DNA of 64,000 bases from Drosophila pseudoobscura (lineage: Eukaryota; Arthropoda; Insecta; Diptera; Drosophilidae), in the NCBI RefSeq assembly GCF_009870125.1, contig NC_046680.1, forward strand, positions 12,667,501-12,731,500, read 5' to 3'. Positions 26,575-37,423 of this stretch are shown here, piece by piece. A program made the position numbers and the translations under genes. The notes below the pieces were generated by a model. That model did not search any database and was not told where the DNA came from. It saw only the letters and a program-made list of their open reading frames with translations. Positions within the stretch are counted from its first letter, which is position 1. The number at the start of each line of letters is the position of its first letter.

Positions 26575-26900
26575 TAGAAAGTTTATTCATCAATGGGATA
26601 AAACTATATGGGCAGCGCTAAGAGTCTTAGTTAGCCAGAATTATTAAACGGAATATCAAAATTAGGCAATAGGAACGATTACTCTCTCATGTGTTTTTTT
26701 TTAATTTTTCGCTAAAACCTTTTTTCTTAGAAAAAATTCAATAAAAGCGATTAGTTAAAATTTGCATATCTTGTAGAAAATTGATCTATCAATGGGATAA
26801 AACTGTGTGTTCAGGTATGGAAGTCTTAGCTAGATGGTAATATTCCACAGAATATCAAAATCTAGGAATATGGTTTCGAATTCGTGACGGAGAACGATTA
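26575..26900 (+). repeat. Diverged direct repeat, two copies about 195 bases apart
   Basis: The segments starting near 26575 and 26772 share, in order, TAGAAA(A), ATCAATGGGATAAAACT, GTCTTAG, a shared GAATATCAAAA and GAACGATTA. The spacing is nearly constant, so one arose from the other by duplication. No coding capacity is seen and the family is not recognised. Confidence 0.6.
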
Positions 26901-27399
26901 ACCCATTGTAGGCCAAGCTATTTTAATATTCCACCGAAAATAATACAAATTAAATAATTTTAGCGCAGATATCGTGTTTTTTTTTAAATTAAGAAGAAGA
27001 TTGGCACAGGTCTACAAGAAAAATGTACAATCAGTAATATTTTCCGCCATTTACCTCAAGTCGTTAGACCTTTTTAATAAAGGGGGGCTAAGTGGGCTAA
27101 GTTTGATTTCTTATCGGTACCGTTTATCTGCTGTTTTTTAAATCCCGCCGTGGTCGTATTGTACCCGTGTGCTTTTGAAAAGTACCTGTTGTTCGTCGCT
27201 GTTTGGTTGCTTGCGTATTTCGGTCGTGTGTGATTTCGTGATATATAATTAGCGCCAAGAGCCCCATACCATACCGCAATCCGAGCACAATCGAAACCGT
27301 TGGCAAGAGACTTAGTTGGACACCAAAACCAAAGTGCTCCATTTCTTCCATTTGAACAGACAAGCACACGCCACACGACCGCATTTATTATCAGTGCAA

Positions 27400-30300
27400 A
27401 TGTCTGCTCCAACAAGTGGAAATAAGTATTGTTTCGCCATTGATCGTGGCGGCACCTTCACCGACGTACTATGCATTTGTCCGGGTGGCAAGGTGCGCAC
27501 CATGAAGTTGCTGTCGGAGGACCCAGAGCGGTATAGCGACGCCCCCAGGGAGGGCATTCGTCGCATACTGAAGGAGGAGACGGGACAGGAGCTGGCTGCC
27601 TCTGGCCTGGTCGACACCTCCAAGATCGGGTGGGTGCGCATGGGCACCACGGTTGCCACGAATGCCCTGCTAGAGCGGAAGGGAGATCCCGTGGTGCTGG
27701 TGGTCAACAGTGGCTTCAGGGATCTGCTCTACATTGGCAACCAGGCAAGGCCGAAAATCTTCGACCTGAACATTCGCAAGCCGGCGAATCTCTACCAGTC
27801 CGTGGTCGAGGTTGATTGTCGCATTGTTCCCGAGCAAGCGGATCGCTGTGAACTGAGTAAGTGTCTCCACTCGGAATCCAATCGCACTCTATAATGCAGT
27901 CTCTTCTAGATCACAGCTGGAAGGTGCTCGAGGGTGTGGCCAGTACAAAGTACTTGGAGGTGCAACCCGTGGACGTGGAGGCGGTACGTGCCTCCCTCAC
28001 AGCTGCCCGCGATAAAGGCGTGTCGTCTGTGGCCGTTGTGCTGGCCCACAGCTACGCCTGTCCGGTGCATGAGCTCCAGATCGGAGCGATCGCCCGCCAG
28101 CTGGGCTTCAGCCATGTGACACTCTCTCATCAGGCCATGCCCATGTGTCGGGTGGTGGCTAGAGGCTACACGGCCTGTGCAGAGGCCTATTTGACGCCTC
28201 ATGTGGACCGCTACCTGGCGAGGTGAGTGCTTCTAATCTCTGTTTGTAAATTAAGTCGATGAGACGGCTTTTTCTTGGAGTCAAACAAACCAGTTGAGAC
28301 CGAGGGCACCTCTATAAAGATAACCCAACACCCAGTCTAAAAACAAAACAAGCAAACAAATTTTGAAATGTAAACACACAAAAGCATATGATCTCAAAAT
28401 CGACTGGAAAATACCCTCTACTGTAATGGCAACAGATGAACTATCATGATCGGTTTCATTGCTGCACAGAACATATTTGTTGGCTCTACCTTACCATACC
28501 CAATACCCACAATATAGATGATCATTCTGAAGTCCTTATCACATTTCCCAAATGTAGTCTTCTTTTACCAGTCACCCACAGAATATACCCTTGCGCCCAA
28601 TAAATTTAAGGGTATCGAATGAACGGGCACACTTCTAGCGACGAGTGTAACAGTGGTGGCTAGAATAAAGCGCACGCCTTTTAGAGGTCTAACCTCTTTC
28701 CAGTTAATTCCCATTTATTCTTCATTCATTGACGATTAACCTACTTCCACAGCTTCAAATCTGGCTTCGACAACCAGCTGGCCGGCGTGGATGTGCTCTT
28801 CATGCAGTCTGATGGTGGCCTGACCAACATGGAGAACTTCCGAGGAGCCCGCGCCATCCTCTCTGGCCCCGCTGGCGGTGTGGTGGGCTATGCCCTGACA
28901 GGGTCGCGGGAAACGAAGCTGCCACTGATCGGGTTTGACATGGGAGGAACCTCAACGGATGTGTCCAGGTATGCCGGCAGCTACGAGCACGTGATCGAGA
29001 GCACCACGGCGGGTGTAACGATTCAAGCTCCACAGCTGGACATCAACACTGTGGCAGCGGGAGGAGGATCGCGGCTGTTCTTCCGCTCCGGAATCTTTGT
29101 TGTGGGTCCAGAGTCGGCGGGGTCGCATCCTGGGCCCGCCTGCTACAAGAAGGGAGGTCCCCTCACTGTTACGGATGCCAATCTGATTCTGGGACGCATC
29201 CTGCCACAATACTTTCCCAAGATCTTTGGGCCGAAGGAGAACGAGCCGCTGGACTATGAGATCTCGAAGAGCAAGTTTATCCAGCTGCAGGCGGATATCA
29301 ACAGCCATTTAAAGGCCACTGGAGATGACAGACACTTGAGCATTGAGCAGGTGGCCCTGGGCTTCATTCGGGTGGCCAACGAGACCATGTGCAGGCCGAT
29401 TCGTGCCTTGACGCAGTCGCGGGGCTTGGACACGGCCAACCATGTGCTCTCCTGCTTCGGAGGAGCCGGAGGACAACACGCCTGTGCCATTGCTCGCAAT
29501 CTGGGCATTGCCAAGGTGATTCCTTTAATGGAGCATGAAAATTGAGGCTAATGATTCCTTTTGCAAATTCCAGGTTGTTGTCCACAAATACGCTGGAATC
29601 CTCTCGGCCTACGGCATGGCCCTGGCCGACGTTGTCCAGGAGTTGCAGGAACCCAGTGGTCTGGAGTTCAGCGATGCGAATGGCCAGCAGCTGAAGGACC
29701 GCCTGGATGCATTGTCCCAGCAATGCCACGCCAAGCTGGCGGAACAGGGATTCCGTCAGATCGAACTGGAGCCCTTCCTCCACTTGCGCTATGAAGGAAC
29801 CGATGGCGCCTTGATGTGTGCCCCGACAGCTGGCAAGGATTCGGCGGCTCAGTCCCCTCTTTTGACGGCCTATGGAGACTTCCATGCCACATTTCTAAAG
29901 CGATATCGCACGGAGTTTGGCTTCGTGCTGCAGAACAGACGTATCATCGTTGATGACATCCGTATTCGGGGTCTGGGGAAAAATGAAACGCCACCCGAGT
30001 CCGAGATCAAGCGTAACTCAGAGACCACACCCCCTGCTGAAGGTAATTCGCGTATCCACTTCGATCAGGGCAGCTTCGATGCCCCCATTTACCTGACCAA
30101 AAACCTCTTGGGAGGCCACCAGATCGCCGGACCCGCAGTGCTGATCGATCAGCTGTCTACGATCATCGTGGAGCCAGAGTGCGGTGTCCAGGTGACGGCC
30201 TTCGGAGATCTCATAATGGATGTGAAGACCGGTGGCAAACACGGAATCAACGCGGAGTTAGACCCGGTCCACCTGAGTATCTTCAGCCACCGCTTCATGA

Positions 30301-32054
30301 GCATTGCCGAGCAGATGGGACGGGTGCTGCAGCGCACTTCCATCTCAACAAACATCAAGGAGCGCCTGGACTTCTCCTGTGCCCTCTTCGGGCCGGATGG
30401 GGGACTGGTCAGCAATGCACCCCATATTCCGGTTCACCTGGGCGCCATGCAGGAGACGGTACAGTACCAGCTGCGGGTGCGCGGCGATACTCTGAAGAAT
30501 GGCGATGTTATTCTGGCAAACCATCCCTCTGCGGGCGGTTCGCATCTGCCCGACTTGACGGTCATCACCCCAGTTTTCTACGAGTATGAGTAGTCTTTGA
30601 TCGCATCTGGGAAATCTCCTACTGAACGTGTCCTTCCTTTACAGGAGTGTATCGCGACCAGTTTTCTTCGTTGCCTCGCGGGGACACCATGCGGACATTG
30701 GTGGAATTACGCCCGGATCCATGCCGCCGCACTCCACATCCTTGGCCCAAGAAGGTGCCGCTTTCAAGTCCTTCCTGATTGTGGAGAATGGACTTTTCCA
30801 GGAGAAGGAGATCATCAAGCGCTTGACCACGCCCACAGCAGCCAAGGGAGCAGTGGGCACCCGAAACCTTAGCGACAATCTGTCTGATCTAAAGGCTCAA
30901 ATCGCCGCCAATCACAAGGGCATCCAGCTCGTGTCGGAGCTAATCGACAGCTATGGCCTGGATGTGGTCCAGGCCTACATGTCGCACATCCAGAAGAATG
31001 CAGAGCTAGCAGTGCGCGACATGCTTCGTCAGATTGGGCAGGATTCGCTGGCTCGCACTGGATGCACGGTGCTGCAAGCCAAAGAGTTCATGGATGATGG
31101 CTCGCCTATAACTCTGAAGGTTACCATTGATCCGGAGAAGGGATCGGCCCTGTGTGACTTCACCGGGTCCGGAGTGGAGGTCTGGGGAAATTGCAATGCC
31201 CCACGAGCGATCACGCTCTCTGCTTTGATCTATTGCCTCCGCTGCATGGTGGGCCACGATGTGCCCCTGAATCAAGGTTGTCTGGCACCAATTCAGGTGA
31301 TTATCCCGAAGAACTCCATACTGGATCCCTCGGAAGGGGCGGCCGTTGTTGGTGGAAATGTCCAGACCTCGCAGCGTATCGTGGACACCGTGCTGAAAGC
31401 CTTCCGCGTCTGTGGCGCCTCGCAGGGCTGCATGAACAACATCACCATTGGAGACGAAACTTGGGGCTACTATGAGACCGTAGCTGGCGGATCAGGTGCT
31501 GGTCCCGGCTGGCATGGCGCCGGCGGAGTCCATACGCACATGACGAACACGCGAATCACCGATCCAGAGATATTGGAACTACGATACCCCATGATATTGA
31601 AGCGTTTCTGCCTGCGCACTGATGGCTCCGGCGGGCGTGGCCAATTTAATGGCGGAGAGGGCGTGGAGCGAGACTTGCTCTTCCGTAAGCCCGTTACCTT
31701 GTCGGTCCTGACAGAGCGCCGCACCCTGCAACCCTATGGACTGGCGGGCGGTGAGCCCGCAAAGAGCGGAAGGAATTTAATCGTCAAGCGCGACGGCAGA
31801 GTGATTGCCCTGGCTGGAAAGACGTGTATCGATGTGGATGCTGGGGTGAGCTTGGAAATTTCGTTGGTTCTCAGCTCCATTTCTTATCCAATACCTTGCA
31901 GGACACATTTGCGATGAAGACTCCTGGCGGTGGTGGTTATGGACACATAAGTGATTCTACGAAAACCGTAGGAAACTCTGACCTAAAGAACGACAAAAGA
32001 TTTGTTGAACGGGGCACTGTTTTCAACTACCTTCAGGCTCAAGAGTCTGCCTAA
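27400..32054 (+). CDS. Oplah: 5-oxoprolinase (ATP-hydrolysing)
   Basis: Six exons join in phase: 27400-27856, 27910-28222, 28753-29515, 29574-30583, 30645-31845, 31902-32054, giving 1298 residues, matching the family (about 1290). It opens 5-oxo-L-proline to L-glutamate using ATP, the salvage step of the gamma-glutamyl (glutathione) cycle, in the cytosol. The hydantoinase A/oxoprolinase half starts with [10 protein letters not shown] near residue 12 and has a second nucleotide-type motif [10 protein letters not shown] near 318-327. The hydantoinase B half starts near residue 739 ([10 protein letters not shown]), includes [16 protein letters not shown] and the glycine-rich [14 protein letters not shown], and ends near TPGGGGYG. 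The start MSAPTSG is preferred (gcaaATG) over an in-frame upstream Met at 27316. All key motifs appear intact. The D. melanogaster counterpart is probably CG4752 (from memory). Confidence 0.95.
28223..28752 (+). other. Intron 2 of 5-oxoprolinase
   Basis: A 530-base AT-rich intron, much longer than the other introns of this gene (53-61 bases). It contains two loosely repeated acccaacaccc / acccaatacccac patches and no exon candidate. Confidence 0.7.
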
Positions 32055-33011
32055 AGCCAAATCTAGTGCAATTATATGAATTTCTCTTTGTTTTTCTTTA
32101 CAATATATAAATTAAAGGCTGCTTTTGAATGAACCGCCATTCCTTTCTATCGATAGCTAGAGAGTCAACTTATCGTACTAGTGCTTGCTAGCACGACAAA
32201 ACATATTTTGGCTCTTTCGATAGTCGATAGATCTATCGATGGTTTTACTTAAATGTGACGGTTATACTTGAAGGTTGAATCACTAACCGTACAGTATGAA
32301 GATGTGCCACTTCATACACCAGAGCTAACATTCGGGGTTAAATCCCAGGGTCTTCTGCTCTAGCGTTCGGCTACCACCGCGTCATCATGAGCCAGCCAGC
32401 CCAGGTTTGTCATACTTGCTCATACTTGTGACCTTAGGGTCCGTCCACTGCCTTCCCTCTTCCTTTCCAGTCCGTTCGCTGTCGGTACATCCACCGGGAG
32501 TCGAAGTGAATTGCTTCGGGCTGTACTGTGGCAGCCACTGGCTGTCCTGCTGCGGGCCATAGCCATGATGCCGCAATCAAAAAGTAACGAAGTTATTTAA
32601 ATTTTTGAATTCCTGAAGATGGATGGCCAAAAATAAAGACCCAACGGCAACGAGGGACGAAAATGCGATCGCGTCACCATCGCCAACCGACGCGTCGGAG
32701 ACTAAAAATAAAGCATCGATCGACCAAGTTACGCACGCAATTAGACAAAGTACTTAGCGGAATGGTCGAAAGCTGCGACCGGCGACAGGGCTGGGCATAT
32801 ATAGTACTACTCGTGAGAGTAGGGAAGCTCCTCGCGAGCATCGCATGGGTGTATATTTATAATTGCCGCTCCACCATTTTTATAGCGCTCAGTCGGTCAG
32901 TGGCGGCATCAGCTTTGGGTGAGTACCTTTCCACGTACTACGCTGAGTACGGACTGAATAGTTTTCTACTCCGCAGACAACAAGGGGCAGCAACAGCACA
33001 ACACGTAATCG
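32055..33011. other. Intergenic region with DRE-type promoter elements
   Basis: It separates 5-oxoprolinase from the first SET/MYND gene. It holds the DRE cluster at 32148-32240. An open frame at 32663-33052 has no recognisable domain and runs across the start region of the next gene. Confidence 0.6.
32148..32240 (+). promoter_or_regulatory. DRE (TATCGATA) cluster
   Basis: A perfect TATCGATA lies at 32148-32155 and TATCGAT at 32234-32240. The latter is embedded in a 14-base palindrome, cgatagatctatcg (32225-32238). DREF binds TATCGATA at many housekeeping fly promoters. It probably belongs to the SET/MYND gene downstream, though the ATG is 800 bases away. Confidence 0.55.
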
Positions 33012-34626
33012 ATGCAAGACTTCAGCGAAAAGATTCAGCAGGCGCACGATGAGAAGCTGGGCAGGTGCATACCCATTTGAGTTGGTTTTTTTATGTCCGT
33101 ACAAATTTAAAACAGATTTGATTTTCATTCCATTTAGGCATCTGGTGGCCAACATCAACATCGATGCTGGCGAAACGTTGCTGGAGGAGCGGCCGCTGTT
33201 GGTTGCCCCACACTGGGAGTGCGCCCAGCTGAAGTGCGCCCAGTGCATGGAGGAGTCGTATGTGATGTGTCGCAAGTGCCAAGTGTTTCCGCTCTGCATG
33301 GACTGCAGCCAGCACAATGACTTCGAGTGCGAGTTCTTTGCCAGTGGTGCAGGGAGCAGAATATGCAAGGATCTGCTTGTGAAGAACTATGGAATATGTG
33401 CGTTGCTGAAGCTACTCCTGCTGCTCGAGGATCCAGCAACGCGAGCTGACTGCCAGACACTCTTCCAGCGGTCCGTGGATCTAGAGGACTATCGCGATGG
33501 CGAGGGCATGTGGCAGGAACACGAGGAGCAAGTAGTGCGCCCGCTCCTGGCCAGTGGCTTGGTTGAGGCCTTGCCCACGCAGCAGTTGACAGCGGACGTG
33601 CTCCATGCCCACTGCGTGCGCATTGATTGCAACGCCTTCGAAGTGACTGGTCGGGATGGCGAGACCTTGAAAGGGGTCTTCATCTGTGGAGCTGGCCTGC
33701 CCCACCACTGTGTTCCCAACACGGTTGTGGCCCTGGACGAGCAGTTTAACATGAAGCTGTACGCAGCCGTACCCCTGAATGCCGGCGATGTTATCTACAA
33801 CTCCTACACGAATCCCCTGATGGGCACCAGCCAGCGACAGCATCAGCTGCGCCTCAGCCGCCACCTGGACTGCTCCTGCTCTCGCTGCCAGGACGCCACA
33901 GAAATGGGAACTCACATGAGCAGCATGAAGTGCCGAGAATGCTCTGCAGGCTTCTCCATCTGCGAGATTGGTCCGGATGGCAGTGGGAACTGGCGATGCG
34001 TGGACTGCAATGCGATCCTGCCAGCTGTCGATGTCCATGAGGTGCTGGCCGAGGCGGGCGACGCCCTGGTCGACGCAAAGGGTGAACTTCAAGTCTACGA
34101 ATCTCTGTTGGTGCGCTACCAGCAGCTCCTCCACCCCAATCACTTTCTGCTGCTGGATATCAAACAGAATATTGCCAGCATCCTGAGAGCTGCAGCTCTG
34201 ATGAACTCCATGGAGCAGCCCTGCAAGAAACTCCTCGCCCGCCGCGTCGAATTGTGCTCCGATCTACTTCCGGTGTGTCGAGCAGTGGTTCCTGGCATCT
34301 CCAAGCTGTACGCCATTGCACTCTTCGAGTATCTGCTGGCGCTTGTGGAGCTCATAGAACTACAGTTTGCCGAGAGCGATCTGGACAAGAAGGAATATGT
34401 GGTTTGTAGCTCGGCCTCTAGGCTCACTGTCAAAGTGTGTCCTCTATTTATCCAGTGTTTACCGTGGTTTCAGGCTCAGTTGAGGATTGGCAGTCAGGTG
34501 GCCAAGGAAGCTCTCGATTTGCTGCGCTTTGAGCCGGAGAACTCAGCCGAGGGATATCTCTCCGACCGGATCTCCATGGAACTAGAGCGAATTGATTCAG
34601 ATTTAATGAAGTATGGCGGCCGGTAG
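33012..34626 (+). CDS. SET and MYND domain protein (arthropod SmydA type), copy 1
   Basis: Three exons: 33012-33064, 33138-34401, 34474-34626, giving 489 residues. A split SET domain encloses a MYND zinc finger (CAQC, CRKC, CMDC, then His and Cys, about residues 52-85). A post-SET cysteine cluster (CSCSRC with later CREC) follows near residue 280, then a helical C-terminal region. The SET core motif NHSCxPN reads PHHCVPN, so the usual Asn is Pro. SMYD proteins are lysine methyltransferases, but the activity of insect SmydA members is often unproven, and this substitution makes it doubtful. The first intron falls at the same place as in the next gene (LG-R / LGR), showing a tandem duplication. 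The last intron (34402-34473) is stop-free and a multiple of three, so retention would add 24 residues. Confidence 0.88.
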
Positions 34627-34655
34627 TTCGCACCAGCGACGGTGTGTAAATTTAA

Positions 34656-34661
34656 AATAAA
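34656..34661 (+). terminator. Polyadenylation signal candidate, SET/MYND copy 1
   Basis: AATAAA about 30 bases after the stop at 34626, inside an A-rich stretch. The 5' end of copy 2 must therefore lie within the next 250 bases. Confidence 0.55.
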
Positions 34662-34908
34662 AAAATAAAACAAAATAGAATAGATTAGACCAAAGGGAAG
34701 TGGAAAGAATGCCCTTCTCGTTGTCGTTTCTGTGTGCACATGCAGGGCCAGAGACGGTTCAACGCTTGGTTCGAGGGAAATCAGTGACCAAGAAATAAAT
34801 AAAGAATCGAAACGCCTTTTAATTAAAAATAACTCGGAACAGCACTGCACTCGAGCATACTGTCAGTATGCCAAAGTTAGCCAAAGGGAACGGGATAGAC
34901 AATAGACC

Positions 34909-36615
34909 ATGGCTGCAGTCTCCGACGATTTTGCCAAGAAATGCGAGTTGAAGCAGAACGAGACGCTGGGCAGGTGGGATAAGCAGGAAAGCCCCTTAAT
35001 TGCTCCCTAATCAGCCGCCGATCCTCATGCCGATCCTTTTAGATTTGTGGTAGCCCGATGCGATCTCAGCGCTGGAGAAACTCTGCTTCTGGAGCAGCCT
35101 ATTGTGGTCCTGCCCCACATTGGCGACAGACGCTGTTTCAAGTGCTTCAAGCTTACCGCCACCTTCTGCGGGTAGGTCGAGAATCTCGATCCCCGATTCC
35201 TCCTCCGATTCTGCACCATGGCTTATGTAATTTTTGTTCTTTTTTAGAAAGTGCCGACTCCTTTCCTTGTGCGAGGACTGCGCTGGCCACGATGAGCGCG
35301 ACTGCCAGCGACTGAGGGAACTGCAGCTGTCAGACGAGCAAGTGCAGATACTGCAGGAAAAGGCCAACACAGAGGTGCAGCCGGCTCTTGCATGTCTGCT
35401 GCTGGGGGAACACCAGCACAGCAGGCCCCTATTCGAGGAAATGTCACAGATGGAGACCCATTTGGAGGCTAGGCGAGGAACGGAAATATGGAATCGCTAT
35501 CAGGCACACGCATACGCTCCGCTCGAGGCAACTGGTGTGGTAAAGCAGCTGCACAGCGCTTCAGGCAATGCAGTGGATGAAATCCTGGTGCAGAGGCTCT
35601 TGGGGATTCTGGATGTGAATGTTTACGAGATTCGCGCCCCGGAGCAAGGCGGCGCCATGAGAGGACTGTACCGAAGAGCGGCTCTCTTCGCGCACAGTTG
35701 CATGCCCAACCTGGAGACAGCCATCGATGACGAGAGGCGCATCAAGGTGTTTGCCAATCGTCAAATAACAGCCGGAGAAATTCTCTACATCTGCTACACC
35801 AGTGTGCTGCTGGGCAACGAGGAGAGGCGCCATATTCTGAAGACGGGAAAATGCTTCGACTGCAGTTGTGCCCGCTGCCAGGATCCCACCGAGCTGGGCA
35901 CCCATATGAGCAGCTTCATCTGCAGTGGGTGTGCCTGCTCCGGTGGATACATAGTGCGTCAGCTCGAAACGGGCACCTGGCAGTGTCTCCTCAATCCAGA
36001 GCACACACTGAAGCCGGAGTTTGTGTCCAACATGTTGGAGAGGGCCAAGGAGGAGATCTTCCATGCTCGCGGGGACATCTACCGGCTGGAATTGCTACTG
36101 GTCAAGATGAGCCGGCTACTCCATGGCAACCATTACCTGATGCTGGATCTGAAGCAAAACATAGCCTCTGTGCTTCGTCAGATTCTTCAGAATATGGCCC
36201 ATAGTCCCAGCAGAAAGGTTTACGAGCGTAAAATTCGCGTGTGCCAAGAGCTTTTGCTAGTGCTAAAGGTGGTGGCTCCGGGAATCTCTCGACTAAAGGC
36301 CATTGCCCTCTACGAATTGGCCAACACGCAGGCGGAATTGGCCAGGAAGCTCTACAGTGAGCAGGAGCAGAGCTCTAGGGAGCTACTGGTGGGCAGAACG
36401 AACTGTTATGGAATGTTTACCAAATATGATTAATTTTTTTGTAGGGGGAACTAAATCAGACTGAGATTATGATGCGAGAAGCCTTGCGAATGTTGCTGTT
36501 TGAGCCCGTGGCCACTCCAGAGGGACAAATGTCGCGCAGTATGCTAAGGGAGCTAAAGGAGCTGCAGAATGACATCAAACTTCTGCAGGATTCAAATGAT
36601 GATGTAGTAAACTAA
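34909..36615 (+). CDS. SET and MYND domain protein (arthropod SmydA type), copy 2
   Basis: Four exons: 34909-34973, 35043-35171, 35248-36388, 36445-36615, giving 501 residues. Organisation matches copy 1: short first exon ending in LGR, MYND finger (CFKC, CGKC, CEDC, His/Cys), SET motif reading AHSCMPN instead of NHSCxPN, post-SET CSCARC plus CSGC, and a helical tail. The MYND finger is interrupted by an intron at 35172-35247 that copy 1 lacks. The last intron is at the same place as in copy 1 but contains a stop if read through. The likely role is a lysine methyltransferase-like or SET scaffold protein; substrate unknown. It lies 280 bases downstream of copy 1, same strand. Confidence 0.88.
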
Positions 36616-37080
36616 AAAAACAATTGTTGGTTTCCAACGCTGCAACAGACCATTACGGTATTCGATGTGCTGTAAAACCATTTAAATTTATAAACAAAGC
36701 AGTAACATGGGTTCGTTAATTAGTATCTATCATTTGCCTGCACTGATGATAAACATTGGTGTGCCTCCGCCGTGCAGATGCAGATGTCAATTCACCAGGT
36801 CGCCCACTATGAGCTGTTCGTTGCTTTCCTGGTGCTGCAGGACCTAATCTTCACAATCAGCGGCTAGACAAGTTTGGCCTCTTCAGGTCAACTCCAAATC
36901 TCAGTGGCAGTTTCTGCGACGTCCTCTACATGGCTTTTAACTTCTTCAAGCGGCCTTAATGGTGGCCGGGTCTGATGCTGTTACGGGTCTACCAGTTGTT
37001 GTTTGTTGGGGCCGCAAAACTTTCCTGGTGTTCTGGAGTTACATCTCCATGTTTTTTCGTAGAGCTGAGGAAAAATAGAT
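36616..37080. other. Intergenic DNA after the SET/MYND pair
   Basis: It includes a short frame (QMSIHQVAHYELFVAF, near 36775) with coding-like bases but an early stop. I recognise nothing in it. It may be part of the same decayed sequence as the CAP-like relic that follows. Confidence 0.4.
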
Positions 37081-37310
37081 ATTAGAGTCTTGGACATTGG
37101 ACTTGAGTGCTGTGAAGCTCGACAGCGGCGGCGATGAACGCAATGCACTGTTCGCTCAAGTCAATCAGGGCGCTGACATCACCAAGAGTCAGTACGAGTT
37201 GTCCAGGTTTTTAGTATTGTTAATCAATCTTTTTTCTTTCGGCTCGCCACTGAACAGACCTGAATAAGGTCACTGGTCACTTTTGCACCGAACCATTTGT
37301 CCCTTTTGTG
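37081..37310 (+). pseudogene. Capulet/CAP-like gene relic with a retained intron
   Basis: The frame near 37115-37187 reads KLDSGGDERNALFAQVNQG then ADITK. It resembles the segment of adenylyl cyclase-associated protein (CAP; capulet in flies) after its proline-rich linker, where animals have ALFAQ-NQG-xxIT. A 70-base intron (37188-37257, aaga/gtcagt to gaacag/ac) then joins in phase to NLNKVTG, again as expected for CAP (KxLKKVT). Before and after this the frame has stops and no CAP sequence, so it is a fragment. The intron shows it came from genomic DNA rather than from a retrocopy. I compared with family features from memory. Confidence 0.5.
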
Positions 37311-37423
37311 AAGAGACTTTATCGGAGTGGTGATGACCATTGTCATAAATCGCTAATGGGGGTCGCTCGCAATTAGTTTATTCCAACTGGATTGACATTT
37401 CAATAACAGCCCGCACGCACAGC

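Larger units (their letters stand above)
25591..27399. other. Intergenic region between divergent genes
   Basis: It must hold the promoters of the pseudo-pump (-) and 5-oxoprolinase (+), but I see no clear TATA or DRE. It includes ATGT-type palindromic microsatellites (26215-26330) and a diverged direct repeat (26575-26900). Confidence 0.6.

Noticed and set aside
27316-27399. Upstream in-frame Met for 5-oxoprolinase
   Set aside because: Adds 28 residues not typical of the family; the Met at 27400 has a better start context and fits family length.
32320-32365. tRNA-like B-box (ggggttaaatcccagg)
   Set aside because: No matching A-box, acceptor stem or anticodon arm could be drawn.
32663-33052. 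130-codon frame before SET/MYND copy 1
   Set aside because: It overlaps the proven first exon of copy 1 in another frame and has no domain.
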